From: Lachnospiraceae bacterium
GTDB lineage: Bacteria > Bacillota > Clostridia > Lachnospirales > Lachnospiraceae
Assembly: GCA_900771195.1 (NCBI GenBank)
Contig: CAAGMZ010000020.1
Location: 96,570-160,569, forward strand
Length of the DNA stretch: 64,000 nt
Direction: 5' to 3'
A program made the position numbers and the translations under genes. The notes below the pieces were generated by a model. That model had not been told where the DNA came from. It searched no databases and saw only the letters and a program-made list of their open reading frames with translations. The first letter of the stretch is position 1; each line of letters begins with the position of its first letter. This document shows, piece by piece, positions 46,353-55,782 of this stretch.

Positions 46353-49300
46353 ATGAACGATTTATACAAGCTTGGAATCGATATAGGTTCCACCACCGTC
46401 AAGATTGCTCTTCTTGACGCCGGTGACAATATAGTTTTTTCAGATTACAGAAGGCATTATGCCAATATTCAGGATACTCTTGCAGGGCTTCTTCGCGATG
46501 CGAGGGCTGTGACCGGTCCCGTGCGCATACATCCCGTGATTACAGGCTCCGGAGGTCTTACTCTTGCATCACACCTTGGGATTCCCTTTAATCAGGAGGT
46601 TGTGGCGGTGGCTACGGCACTTGAACACTATGCTCCCCAGACCGATGTAGCCATCGAGCTTGGCGGTGAAGATGCCAAGATTATATATTTTTCCGGCGGA
46701 ATAGACCAGCGCATGAACGGTATATGCGCAGGAGGTACCGGTTCTTTCATCGACCAGATGGCAATGCTTCTTCAGACCGACGCCTCCGGGCTCAATGAGT
46801 ATGCTAAGAATTACAAGGCGCTCTACCCCATAGCTGCCCGCTGCGGGGTTTTCGCCAAGACTGATATACAGCCTCTTATCAATGAAGGTGCCACCAAGGA
46901 AGACCTGGCTGCCTCCATCTTTCAGGCAGTAGTCAACCAGACAATCAGCGGTCTTGCCTGCGGAAAGCCCATACGCGGACATGTTGCTTTTCTCGGCGGT
47001 CCCCTTCACTTCCTTTCAGAGCTTCGTGCTGCTTTTATCAGGACTCTCAATCTTGATGAAGAACATATTTTTGCTCCCGACAATTCTCACCTGTTTGCCG
47101 CCATAGGCTCTGCCCTTACATATAAGGAGGATATGGCTGCCGACATTGATGAGCTTATAGACCGTCTGGCTTCCAATATCAAGCTTGACTTCGAAGTAGA
47201 ACGTATGGAGCCGCTTTTTGCCGGTCAGAAGGAATATGATGAATTCGTTGCACGCCACAGCAGTGCCTGTGTCAAAAAGGGCGACCTTGCCACCTACAAG
47301 GGCAACTGCTACATGGGCATTGATGCCGGTTCCACCACTACCAAAGTAGCTTTGGTCGGCGAAGACGGCACGCTGCTCTATTCATTTTATGACAATAACA
47401 ACGGCAGTCCCCTTGCCACATCCATAAGGGCTGTCACAGACATTTACAATAAGCTCCCTCCCGATGTGCATATTGTGCGTTCCTGCTCTACGGGTTACGG
47501 CGAAGCTCTCATCAAAGCCGCATTTATGCTTGATGAGGGTGAAGTGGAGACCGTATCCCACTACTACGCTGCGGCATTTTTTGACCCGAAGGTTGACTGC
47601 ATCCTCGATATCGGCGGTCAGGACATGAAATGCATCAGAATAAAGGATGGCACTGTTGACGGAGTCATGCTTAACGAAGCCTGCTCTTCCGGTTGCGGTT
47701 CATTTATAGAGACCTTTGCCAAATCACTTGATTATTCGGTTCAGGATTTTGCACAGGCCGCTCTTTTTGCCGAGCATCCCATTGATTTGGGAACGCGCTG
47801 TACCGTATTCATGAATTCCAAAGTAAAGCAGGCACAGAAGGAGGGTGCATCCGTTGCCGATATTTCCGCCGGACTTGCTTACTCTGTTATCAAAAATGCT
47901 CTTTATAAGGTTATAAAGCTTGCCGATGCCCGTGAACTCGGCCAGAACATCGTCGTTCAGGGCGGTACCTTCTACAACAATGCTGTTCTTCGAAGCTTTG
48001 AGAAAATCGCAGGTGTAGATGTTATCCGTCCCGATATCGCAGGAATAATGGGTGCCTTCGGAGCCGCTCTGATTGCCCGCGAGCGCTATGAGGGCCAGCC
48101 CACAACCATGCTTTCGCTGGAAAAAATCATGTCTCTTGAATATAAGACAAGCATGACAAGATGTCAGGGCTGCACCAACCATTGTCTTCTCACCATCAGT
48201 CGTTTTACCGGCGGAAGGCAGTTCGTTTCAGGCAACCGCTGTGAGCGCGGCATCGGTGGCGAACGCAACAAAGACCATGTGCCCAACCTTTATGAATACA
48301 AGCTCCATCGTATTTTCGACTACGAATCCCTTGATGAGGATAAAGCGCCCCGCGGCACCGTGGGAATTCCGCGTGCCCTCAATATGTACGAAAATTATCC
48401 CTTCTGGCATACATTTTTTACAAAACTCGGCTTCCGCGTGGTACTTTCTCCGCTCTCATCACGCAAAATTTACGAGCTGGGTATAGAGTCGATTCCAAGT
48501 GAGTCCGAATGTTATCCTTCCAAGCTGACTCACGGTCACGTGGAATGGCTGATACGCCGGAATATTAAATTCATATTTATGCCATGCATCCCTTATGAGC
48601 GCTGTGAGGACCCCGATACCAACAATCATTTCAACTGTCCTATCGTCACCTCATACGGTGAAAATATCAAAAACAACATGGATGACCTCAGGGAAAATAA
48701 CATAAGGTTCCTTAATCCTTTTGTTGCCTTCACTTCCGAAGAAACAGCAGAAAAAGAGCTTGTAAAGGTATTTTCCCATGAATTTGACATATCTCCTGTT
48801 GAGATTTCCGACGCCTGCCGGGCCGGATGGGAAGAAATGTCGCAGTGCCGCAAAGATATTGCTGCCAAGGGTGAAGAAACCCTTAAATACCTTGAAGAGA
48901 CAGGCAGACACGGCATTGTCCTCGCCGGCCGTCCTTATCATATTGACCCGGAAATCAACCACGGCATTCCTGAGCTTATCAATTCCTATGGCATTGCCGT
49001 TCTTTCCGAGGATTCAATATGTCATCTGGGCAAAGTGGAACGTCCTCTCATCTCTCTTGACCAGTGGACCTACCATTCACGTCTCTATGCTGCCGCAAGT
49101 TACGTGAAAACCCGCGATGATATCGACATGATACAGCTTAACTCCTTCGGATGCGGTCTTGATGCAGTCACAACGGATACCGTAAATGACATCCTTTCTT
49201 CCGGAGACAAAATATATACCGTGCTCAAAATTGACGAGGTTAACAACCTGGGTGCTGCGCGCATAAGAATCCGTTCGCTCATAGCAGCCCTCCGTGTCCG

Positions 49301-50591
49301 TGAACATAATCATTACGAGCGCCATACGCATCCTTCGGCTTATCATCGTGTGGAATACACCAAAGAGATGCAGGATTCGGGATACACCATACTTTGTCCG
49401 CAGCTTTCACCCATACATTTTGACATTGTAGAACCCGCCGTCAGGGCATGCGGATACAATGTGGTTATGCTGCAGAATTTTGACAAATCAGCAGTTGATA
49501 CCGGTCTGAGATACGTTAACAACGATGCCTGCTATCCTTCCATCATAATGACCGGTCAGATAATGGAGGCGCTTCTGTCCGAAAAATACGACCTCGACAA
49601 AACCGCCGTCATAATGTCACAGACCGGTGGTGGCTGCCGTGCCAGCAATTATCTTGGTTTTATAAGACGTGCACTCAAAAAAGCCGGTCTCGAAAAGGTT
49701 CCGGTGATTTCACTGAGTGTTCAGGGAATCGAAAACAATTCCGGGTTCAAATTCACCCCTGCCCTGATAAAGAACATACTTATGGCAATCCAGTACGGTG
49801 ATGTGCTTATGAATGTCCTTTACCGCACACGTCCCTACGAGGCAGTGCCCGGTTCAGCCAATGCGCTGGCCGATAAGATGCGTAAGCTCTGTGCTGACAG
49901 CTTCAGTGAAAAGCATCTTACGGTTCATAAATTTAATAAAGTAATCCGGCAGATGATAACTGAATTCGACAACCTTCCGCTTCTTGACATAAAGAAGCCT
50001 CGTGTTGGCGTTGTGGGCGAGATTCTTGCCAAATTCCACCCCACTGCCAACAACCATATTATCGAGTTGCTTGAAAAAGAGGGTGCCGAGGCTGTTGTTC
50101 CTGATTTTATGGGATTTTTCCTTTACTGTGCGCAAAATGCACAGTTTAAGACCGACCATCTTGGCGCATCGAAAAAATCTCTTTTTATCAACAAGGCTGT
50201 CGTATCGGTTATCGAGTGGCTCAGGAAGCGTTCATCAAAGCTTCTTAACCAAAGCAGGCGTTTCCACGGCACCACGCGCATAGATAAACTTCAGAAGTTG
50301 TCCGTTCCTTATGTTTCAAGCGGCAACCAGACAGGCGAGGGCTGGCTTCTCACAAGCGAAATGGTGGAGCTTATTAACAGCGGCACTCTCAACATTGTAT
50401 GTTGCCAGCCTTTCGGCTGCCTGCCTAACCACATTGTCGGAAAGGGCGTTATGAAGGAAATCCGGCAGGCTTTTCCCCAGGCCAACATCATTGCAGTTGA
50501 TTATGATTCCGGTGCCAGCGAGGTTAACCAGCTCAACAGAATCAAACTCATGCTGTCCACCGCCCAGAAAAACCTTGATAAAGAAAAATAA
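46353..50591 (+). CDS. Giant 2-hydroxyacyl-CoA dehydratase activase-type protein (BcrAD/BadFG + DUF2229 + HgdB-like)
   Basis: About 1412 residues. Two ASKHA ATPase domains in tandem: [10 protein letters not shown] near residue 8 with activase cysteines C125 ([12 protein letters not shown]) and C164 ([10 protein letters not shown]), and [10 protein letters not shown] near 322 with C444, C448 ([12 protein letters not shown]) and C483. Both would bind a [4Fe-4S] cluster at the dimer interface in the family. Then a cysteine-rich link (CQGCTNHC), a DUF2229-type part and an HgdB-like part with further cysteines. Related to ATP-driven electron injectors, but this large fused form has no assigned substrate, and no dehydratase or CoA gene is near. 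The ATG is oddly 20 bases from AAAGGAGG. Confidence 0.9.
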   Translation: MNDLYKLGIDIGSTTVKIALLDAGDNIVFSDYRRHYANIQDTLAGLLRDARAVTGPVRIHPVITGSGGLTLASHLGIPFNQEVVAVATALEHYAPQTDVAIELGGEDAKIIYFSGGIDQRMNGICAGGTGSFIDQMAMLLQTDASGLNEYAKNYKALYPIAARCGVFAKTDIQPLINEGATKEDLAASIFQAVVNQTISGLACGKPIRGHVAFLGGPLHFLSELRAAFIRTLNLDEEHIFAPDNSHLFAAIGSALTYKEDMAADIDELIDRLASNIKLDFEVERMEPLFAGQKEYDEFVARHSSACVKKGDLATYKGNCYMGIDAGSTTTKVALVGEDGTLLYSFYDNNNGSPLATSIRAVTDIYNKLPPDVHIVRSCSTGYGEALIKAAFMLDEGEVETVSHYYAAAFFDPKVDCILDIGGQDMKCIRIKDGTVDGVMLNEACSSGCGSFIETFAKSLDYSVQDFAQAALFAEHPIDLGTRCTVFMNSKVKQAQKEGASVADISAGLAYSVIKNALYKVIKLADARELGQNIVVQGGTFYNNAVLRSFEKIAGVDVIRPDIAGIMGAFGAALIARERYEGQPTTMLSLEKIMSLEYKTSMTRCQGCTNHCLLTISRFTGGRQFVSGNRCERGIGGERNKDHVPNLYEYKLHRIFDYESLDEDKAPRGTVGIPRALNMYENYPFWHTFFTKLGFRVVLSPLSSRKIYELGIESIPSESECYPSKLTHGHVEWLIRRNIKFIFMPCIPYERCEDPDTNNHFNCPIVTSYGENIKNNMDDLRENNIRFLNPFVAFTSEETAEKELVKVFSHEFDISPVEISDACRAGWEEMSQCRKDIAAKGEETLKYLEETGRHGIVLAGRPYHIDPEINHGIPELINSYGIAVLSEDSICHLGKVERPLISLDQWTYHSRLYAAASYVKTRDDIDMIQLNSFGCGLDAVTTDTVNDILSSGDKIYTVLKIDEVNNLGAARIRIRSLIAALRVREHNHYERHTHPSAYHRVEYTKEMQDSGYTILCPQLSPIHFDIVEPAVRACGYNVVMLQNFDKSAVDTGLRYVNNDACYPSIIMTGQIMEALLSEKYDLDKTAVIMSQTGGGCRASNYLGFIRRALKKAGLEKVPVISLSVQGIENNSGFKFTPALIKNILMAIQYGDVLMNVLYRTRPYEAVPGSANALADKMRKLCADSFSEKHLTVHKFNKVIRQMITEFDNLPLLDIKKPRVGVVGEILAKFHPTANNHIIELLEKEGAEAVVPDFMGFFLYCAQNAQFKTDHLGASKKSLFINKAVVSVIEWLRKRSSKLLNQSRRFHGTTRIDKLQKLSVPYVSSGNQTGEGWLLTSEMVELINSGTLNIVCCQPFGCLPNHIVGKGVMKEIRQAFPQANIIAVDYDSGASEVNQLNRIKLMLSTAQKNLDKEK

Positions 50592-50610
50592 TACAATGTA
50601 TGTGGTTCAT

Positions 50611-50643
50611 GCCCCGCAACTTTCGGTGTTGCGGGGCTTTTTT
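50611..50643 (+). terminator. Strong rho-independent terminator of the activase-type gene
   Basis: Ten-base arms GCCCCGCAAC/GTTGCGGGGC around TTTCGGT, followed by six T. Twenty bases after the stop codon. The tail GGGGCTTTTTTCTCATTTTTCCGCTT is the apparent seed of the repeat array that follows. Confidence 0.95.
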
Positions 50644-50648
50644 CTCAT

Positions 50649-51170
50649 TTTTCCGCTTTTACGCCCAACCCCGCCGGGCTTTTTCTTCCATTTTTCGCTT
50701 CTGCGCCCAATTCCACCTCCCCGCGGGGCTTTTTCTTCTATTTTCCGCTTCTGCGCCCAACCCCGTTGGGCTTTTTCTTCATTTTTCCGTTTCTACGCCC
50801 AACTCCACATCCCCGTGGGGCTTTTTTCTCACTTTTTCGCTTCTGCGCCCAACCCCGTTGGGCTTTTTCTTCATTTTTCCGTTTCTGCGCCCAACTCCAC
50901 CTCCCCGTGGGGCTTTTTTCTCATTTTTTCGCTTCTGCGCCCAACCCCGATGGGCTTTTTCTTCATTTTTCCGCTTCTACGCCCAACCCCACCTCCCCGT
51001 GGGGCTTTTTTCTCACTTTTCCGCTTCTGCGCCCAACCCCGATGGGCTTTTTCTCCTATTTTCTGCTTCTACGCCCAACTCCACCTCCCCGTGGGGCTTT
51101 TTTCTCACTTTTTCGCTTCTGCGCCCAACCCCGTTGGGCTTTTTCTCCTATTTTCTGCTTCTACGCCCAC
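50649..51170 (+). repeat. Tandem array of terminator-like units, 92-bp period
   Basis: Twelve consecutive units, each with CGCCCAA..., a G-C-rich inverted part and a T-tract. Short (42-bp) units such as GCCCAACCCCGTTGGGCTTTTT alternate with longer (50-bp) ones such as CCACCTCCCCGTGGGGCTTTTTT. The CGCCC anchors of the short type fall at 50661, 50753, 50845, 50937, 51029, 51121 and of the long type at 50703, 50795, 50887, 50979, 51071, 51163: exactly 92 bases apart with no indel. T-tracts follow hairpins only on the plus strand. All three plus frames stay open across it, but this follows from composition and period; I do not call a gene here. Confidence 0.9.
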
Positions 51171-51209
51171 AAAGAAAAATGCCCCCTTCGGGCATCGCCC
51201 GAAGGAGGC
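51171..51209 (-). terminator. Rho-independent terminator of the leftward operon
   Basis: Arms GCCTCCTTCGGGC and GCCCGAAGGGGGC with a three-base loop, followed leftwards by ATTTTTCTTT. Lies about 85 bases after the zinc-ribbon gene stop, at the end of the repeat array, so the two converging transcripts are separated by terminators of both directions. The stretch 51210-51294 has only a short inverted repeat (TCATAC/GTATGA) and an ATGATGTGAG half-end. Confidence 0.85.
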
Positions 51210-51294
51210 TGTAATTCATAACATGATGTGAGTGTCAACGTCATATTTTTTCATACAGTCATGAAATGTATGACCTTTTAACCTCGGTATAACA

Positions 51295-52077
51295 TTATCT
51301 GATTTTATATCCGCATTCTGCACAGAAAAGCGCATCATTAGCTTTTATAGGCGCTCCGCACTGAGGACATACTGCCGGTGCCTCAGGCTGTGCTTCCATA
51401 GTATCCGGAGCTTCCGTAACGTTCACTTCGTTCTCAGGCTGCGCTGCTTCGCTCTGTACCGGCTCAGGCTGTATCATCTCACTCTGTACCGGTTCACTCG
51501 GTGCAGGCTCAATCTCTGCTTCCGGCTGTTCCTGCGGCATAAACCTTGCGTCGGGATTCTGCTGGGCAACCTCACCCTGCGGTACAAATCCCGCCTGCAC
51601 TCCCTGCGCTGCCGGCTGTCCCTGCGGCACAAATCCGCCCTGGGGTGCGGGCTGTCCCTGCTGAGGCGCTGCCGGTCCTGCCTCGACTACATTTCCGCAT
51701 ACTCCGCAGAACTTCTGCCCCGGCTGAACAGGATTTCCGCATCTTGGACATCTGAGTGCACCATCCTGTGCAAAAGTATGAGGAAGCCTTGTTCCGCACA
51801 CGGCACAAAATGATGAATTAACTGTATTTTCAGCCTTACAGCTTGTGCAGACAACAATTCCGTTAAGGAACTTGAGTCTTGTCTGCATGTTCTCAATCTG
51901 ATCACATGTAGCTTTAAGGTCAGCAAACATCTGTGCATATTCAGCCGGAACCTGACCCTGGCTGTTGTCACTGTAATATTTCCTTCCTATGGCAGCATAT
52001 ATGTCATTGGTTCTCATCATTGCCGCCTGTATATCTCTGTTAAGTGCATCCTGCTCGCTGTTGTAATTGTTTCTCAT
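51295..52077 (-). CDS. Zinc-ribbon protein with Pro/Gln/Glu-rich centre
   Basis: About 260 residues from MRNNYNSEQD (ATG 52077, GGGAGG upstream). A helical N-terminal part (~1-80) is followed by zinc ribbons CTSC..CAVCG and CPRCG..CGVCG, a low-complexity section of Gln/Pro/Ala then EPVQSE-type repeats, and a third ribbon CPQCG..CAECG at the C-terminus. No membrane helix. Function unknown; such proteins are common in Clostridia. Own promoter present. Confidence 0.75.
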   Translation of the reverse strand: MRNNYNSEQDALNRDIQAAMMRTNDIYAAIGRKYYSDNSQGQVPAEYAQMFADLKATCDQIENMQTRLKFLNGIVVCTSCKAENTVNSSFCAVCGTRLPHTFAQDGALRCPRCGNPVQPGQKFCGVCGNVVEAGPAAPQQGQPAPQGGFVPQGQPAAQGVQAGFVPQGEVAQQNPDARFMPQEQPEAEIEPAPSEPVQSEMIQPEPVQSEAAQPENEVNVTEAPDTMEAQPEAPAVCPQCGAPIKANDALFCAECGYKIR

Positions 52078-52113
52078 GTAATATGTACCTCCCGTATCAT
52101 TTTTATGTACCAT

Positions 52114-52142
52114 AGTATACTCGCAATGAAGCCCATGGTCAA
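52114..52142 (-). promoter_or_regulatory. SigA promoter of the zinc-ribbon gene
   Basis: TTGACC (52137-52142), exactly 17 bases, TATACT (52114-52119); about 30 bases from the -10 to the ribosome site region. Close to consensus. Confidence 0.8.
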
Positions 52143-52149
52143 TGATTTT

Positions 52150-52506
52150 TTAACTCATGATACCCCCGATGGCTCCGCCTGCAATACAGACAATCATTGA
52201 TATTACTGCCTTTTTGATGTCATCAAAAAATCCATGATTCACTATGCATGAAATCACCGTAAGTACGGCAAAATAAAGCAGGCCCATAAGGCACCCGTTA
52301 ATAAGCCTTTTACCTCCCCTTATTTTGCCGTATACAAGTCCTGAAATAATGGTGACAATTCCATATATCACCATCACAAAGATACGCATACGGCTTTCCC
52401 CCAGCCCCGTCTTGTACATTATAAATGCAGCCAGAAGAAGCAATACCGCCGTAACGGCGTATGACAAAACAAGAACCTTAAGAATTGAAGCTATTTTTCT
52501 GCCCAA
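52150..52506 (-). CDS. TIGR04086-type small membrane protein
   Basis: 118 residues with four hydrophobic segments and little else (GIVTIISGLVYGKIRGGKRL, CIAGGAIGGIMS), matching a small membrane family of Clostridia often called TIGR04086; function unknown. Starts at TTG 52506: an in-frame stop lies directly upstream, so no other start is possible nearby, and AGGGTAAG precedes it. A TATAAT occurs at 52537-52542 without a good -35. Confidence 0.75.
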   Translation of the reverse strand: MGRKIASILKVLVLSYAVTAVLLLLAAFIMYKTGLGESRMRIFVMVIYGIVTIISGLVYGKIRGGKRLINGCLMGLLYFAVLTVISCIVNHGFFDDIKKAVISMIVCIAGGAIGGIMS

Positions 52507-52559
52507 TCATCTTACCCTGAAAATCTGTTTGATAAAATTATATTATGGACACCATGGAT

Positions 52560-53225
52560 TTATAACTTAGAGGCAACTTCTCCCTGTTTTTTGTATATGC
52601 TTCCGGCAGGAATATAACCGCGTACGCTTGACAACGGATATACATTGGTGCCGGGACCTATAATTGTTCCCGGGTTAAGCACTGAGCCGCATCCGATTTC
52701 AACATTGTCGCCTAACATTGCACCTATTTTTTTAAGCCCGGTCTCAATATTTTCACCGTTCACATGAATCTCAACAGGCATTTTGTCTGACTTTACATTG
52801 GATGTGATTGAGCCTGCCCCCATGTGTGATTTATATCCCAGAACAGAATCACCTACATAGTTGTAATGCGGAACCTGTACGTTATTAAAAAGAATCACAT
52901 TCTTAAGCTCGGTGGAATTACCGACCACAGCATTCTCGCCGATTATGGCACTGCCGCGGATAAAAGCACAGTGCCTTATCTCCGCTCCCCTGCCGATGAT
53001 GCACGGACTTCCGATGTATGCCGTAGGTGCCACGGTGGCATCCTTGGCTATCCAGACGCCCTCTGACGGATAGTCATATTCCGAAACCGGAAGAGAAGCT
53101 CCCAACTCATATATGAAATCAGTAATCTTCGCAAGCACTTCCCACGGATATGTACATCCGTCAAAAATATCCTTTGCAATCGTATTGTTTAAATCCCATA
53201 GCTGTGAAATCTTAATACAGTCCAT
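52560..53225 (-). CDS. GlmU-like left-handed beta-helix (hexapeptide) protein
   Basis: 221 residues. A short helical N-terminus is followed from ~55 on by hexapeptide repeats (VWIAKDATVAPTAYIGSPCI, IIGENAVVGNSTELKN) with the GlmU-like SHMGAGSITSNVK and IGAMLGDNVEIGCGS motifs. It lacks the uridylyl-transferase domain of real GlmU. Probably a nucleotide-sugar acyltransferase-type protein; closeness to glmS fits amino-sugar metabolism, but substrate is unknown. Confidence 0.8.
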   Translation of the reverse strand: MDCIKISQLWDLNNTIAKDIFDGCTYPWEVLAKITDFIYELGASLPVSEYDYPSEGVWIAKDATVAPTAYIGSPCIIGRGAEIRHCAFIRGSAIIGENAVVGNSTELKNVILFNNVQVPHYNYVGDSVLGYKSHMGAGSITSNVKSDKMPVEIHVNGENIETGLKKIGAMLGDNVEIGCGSVLNPGTIIGPGTNVYPLSSVRGYIPAGSIYKKQGEVASKL

Positions 53226-53249
53226 TTTGTCTCCTATCTGCCGGATAAA

Positions 53250-53945
53250 TCAGCTTATCTTAAGTGTTTTTAAGTATTCCTTGCGATTTGGCGGAATTCT
53301 TAAGCTTTCCCCTGCCTTCTGAATCGCCTTATTGTGGGTTGCGGCATCCGGTATTCTTCTTTCCTCAAAAACCTTAACTGCTTCGTCGTACTGTTTTGCC
53401 AGCGCTGTTGCAAAATACCATGCCACCGCCATATTTACATAGTATTCATCATTATTGGCGTCGATTACCATATCCTGCTGCCAGGTTCTGAAATCCTCAT
53501 CCAGATAAAACTTCATCAGCATGTCAATTCCAAATCTTATGGTATATGTTTTGCCGGATGAAAGCCATTTTCTGATATAAGTAAGGGTTTTGTCCTTATG
53601 CATTCCGAGAACCTTCGGCGCCATAAGGTCACAGGTTGCCCAATTGTCCACATATGGCAAAAACCTGTCAAGCTCCTCCGTGCATTTGTCAAAATCTTTT
53701 ATTCCCTCGATAAGAAACCCGTGAAGATTGTTCTCATCATAATATCGGTGTGGAAGGTCATTCAAAAAAACCTCTTTCCCCGGCTCATTCTTAAGCTCCC
53801 TCGCATATCTTCTTAGAAGAGGTGTCCTGACTCCTATGATTTTTTCCGGATTAACATTCGGTATAAGCCTGCTGTGAAAATCCCGGTATTTTTCATCCGC
53901 AAGCTCCCAAAGATGTGCCCTTATTACATCACATATATTATCCAT
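53250..53945 (-). CDS. AlkD-like DNA alkylation repair glycosylase
   Basis: 231 residues of HEAT-like helical repeats. Motifs of the AlkC/AlkD type: GVRTPLLRRYARELK, the catalytic-region DNWATCDLMAPKVL with Trp and Asp, and WYFATALAKQYDEAV. Removes alkylated bases such as 3-methyladenine or 7-methylguanine in characterised homologues. Starts five bases after glmS ends. Confidence 0.85.
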   Translation of the reverse strand: MDNICDVIRAHLWELADEKYRDFHSRLIPNVNPEKIIGVRTPLLRRYARELKNEPGKEVFLNDLPHRYYDENNLHGFLIEGIKDFDKCTEELDRFLPYVDNWATCDLMAPKVLGMHKDKTLTYIRKWLSSGKTYTIRFGIDMLMKFYLDEDFRTWQQDMVIDANNDEYYVNMAVAWYFATALAKQYDEAVKVFEERRIPDAATHNKAIQKAGESLRIPPNRKEYLKTLKIS

Positions 53946-53950
53946 ACCTT

Positions 53951-55771
53951 TTATTCCACTGTTACTGACTTTGCAAGGTTTCTCGGCTGGTCCACGTCAT
54001 TACCCTTAAGCACTGCAGTATAATATGCAATGAGCTGCAGAGGCACTGCTGCCACTATAGGCATGAACAGCACGTCTGTCCTTGGAATCCTTACAAAATA
54101 ATCTGCAACATCCTGCCCCACGGCCGCATCCTCTGCACATACGAGAACGACCTTCGCTCCGCGGGTCTTGACTTCCTTTATGTTGCTGACCGTCTTTTCA
54201 AAAAGGTCTGTCTGCGTTGCCACGGCAATGACAGGCGTTCCCTCAGAGATAAGCGCAATCGGTCCGTGCTTCAGTTCACCTGCCGCATATGCCTCAGAGT
54301 GAATGTATGAAATCTCCTTAAGCTTCAGTGACCCCTCCATTCCAAGTGCGTAATCAAGTCCTCTGCCGATATAGAGCAGACTGTCGGCATTCATTATCTT
54401 GGAAGCCGCATACTGGGCGTCATCCTTGTTCTCAAGGCATTTTTCGATAACGTCAGGCATGTCGACAAGCTTTTGTACATAGTCACTGCACTGCTCCTTT
54501 GTAATCACCTTGCGGGCATACGCAAGCTTAAATGCCAGAAGATACATCATTGAAATCTGGACGGTAAATGCCTTGGTGGATGCAACCGAAATCTCGGGTC
54601 CTGCATGTGTATACATCACCATATCGGCTTCCCTGGCAATTGATGAACCCTTCACATTGACAAATGCAAGAGTTGCTGCCCCGCGCTTTTTGGCTATGTT
54701 CAGGGCTTCCTTGGTATCGGCTGTCTCTCCCGACTGTGATATCAGTATTACAAGGTCCCCCACACCGACAATCGGATCCCTGTATCTGAATTCAGATGCC
54801 ATGTCGACCGTGACAGGTACCCTTGCCACCTTCTCAATTACATATTTTCCAACCATTCCGGCATGCATTGCGGTTCCGCAGGCAACGATGAAAATACTCT
54901 TGTAGCCTGCAAGTATCTCATCCGTAAGTCCGCATTCCGAAAAATCAGGCATGCCGTCACTGATTCTTGGTGTGATTGTGGTCTTCATGGATGTGGGCTG
55001 CTCATGAATCTCCTTGAGCATAAAATGCTCATATCCGCCCTTCTGTGCTGCATCGGTGTCCCAGTCGGCAGTCTGTAGTTCCTTTTTGACCGGCTCCTGA
55101 TGAATGTCACATATATCAACCTTGTCGTTTTTTATAACTGCTATCTCATTCTCTTCAAGCAGATAATAATCCCTGGTGTATGTGAGAAGCGCCGACATAT
55201 CGGAGGCTATGAAATTCTCGCCCTTTCCGACGCCGATAATAAGCGGGCTGTCCTTTCTCACCGCAAAAATCCTGTCAGGAAAATCCCTGAATACAATACC
55301 AAGCGCATATGAGCCTTCAATCTCTGAAATAACCTTTATTATCGTCTCGATTGGGTCTCCGTTGTAATAGTAGTCAAGAAGCTTTGCCACGGTCTCGGTG
55401 TCCGTCTCGCTGACAAAATTGTATCCCTGGTCTGTGAGAAATTTCTTGATTTTGGCATAGTTTTCAATTATCCCGTTGTGAACTATTGAAACTCTCTTAT
55501 TGCCGTGCGGATGCGAATTGATGTCCGAGGGCTCACCATGGGTCGCCCATCTTGTATGTCCTATTCCGCAGTTTCCCTCAGGTCTGCCGTCCACCGACAT
55601 CTTGTCAATGAGATTCTTAAGCTTTCCCTGGCTTTTTTCCACCTTTATTTTGCCATCCTCAAAAACAGCGATTCCCGCCGAATCATACCCTCTGTATTCC
55701 AGCTTTGAAAGTGTATCCAAAAGCACATCGGTACAATTTCTTTTACCTATATAACCAACTATTCCGCACAT
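53951..55771 (-). CDS. glmS: Glutamine--fructose-6-phosphate aminotransferase
   Basis: Makes glucosamine-6-phosphate for peptidoglycan. 606 residues: nucleophile Cys2 (MCGIVGYIGKRNCTDVLL), glutaminase domain with HTRWATHGEPSDINSHPH and HNGIIENY, two SIS domains (IFIVACGTAMHAG, ISQSGETADTKEALN) and the C-terminal NLAKSVTVE. Only 11 bases separate it from topB, so there is no room for the glmS ribozyme found in many Firmicutes. Confidence 0.98.
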   Translation of the reverse strand: MCGIVGYIGKRNCTDVLLDTLSKLEYRGYDSAGIAVFEDGKIKVEKSQGKLKNLIDKMSVDGRPEGNCGIGHTRWATHGEPSDINSHPHGNKRVSIVHNGIIENYAKIKKFLTDQGYNFVSETDTETVAKLLDYYYNGDPIETIIKVISEIEGSYALGIVFRDFPDRIFAVRKDSPLIIGVGKGENFIASDMSALLTYTRDYYLLEENEIAVIKNDKVDICDIHQEPVKKELQTADWDTDAAQKGGYEHFMLKEIHEQPTSMKTTITPRISDGMPDFSECGLTDEILAGYKSIFIVACGTAMHAGMVGKYVIEKVARVPVTVDMASEFRYRDPIVGVGDLVILISQSGETADTKEALNIAKKRGAATLAFVNVKGSSIAREADMVMYTHAGPEISVASTKAFTVQISMMYLLAFKLAYARKVITKEQCSDYVQKLVDMPDVIEKCLENKDDAQYAASKIMNADSLLYIGRGLDYALGMEGSLKLKEISYIHSEAYAAGELKHGPIALISEGTPVIAVATQTDLFEKTVSNIKEVKTRGAKVVLVCAEDAAVGQDVADYFVRIPRTDVLFMPIVAAVPLQLIAYYTAVLKGNDVDQPRNLAKSVTVE

Positions 55772-55782
55772 AGCAAAACCTC

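Noticed and set aside
50649..51170. CRISPR array
   Set aside because: Units are contiguous, of two alternating lengths, with no unique spacers and no cas genes; hairpins followed by T-tracts explain them better.
50491..51231. Three overlapping plus-strand ORFs across the repeat array
   Set aside because: Open frames follow from the 92-bp repeat; one begins inside the activase gene, and a strong terminator precedes the array.
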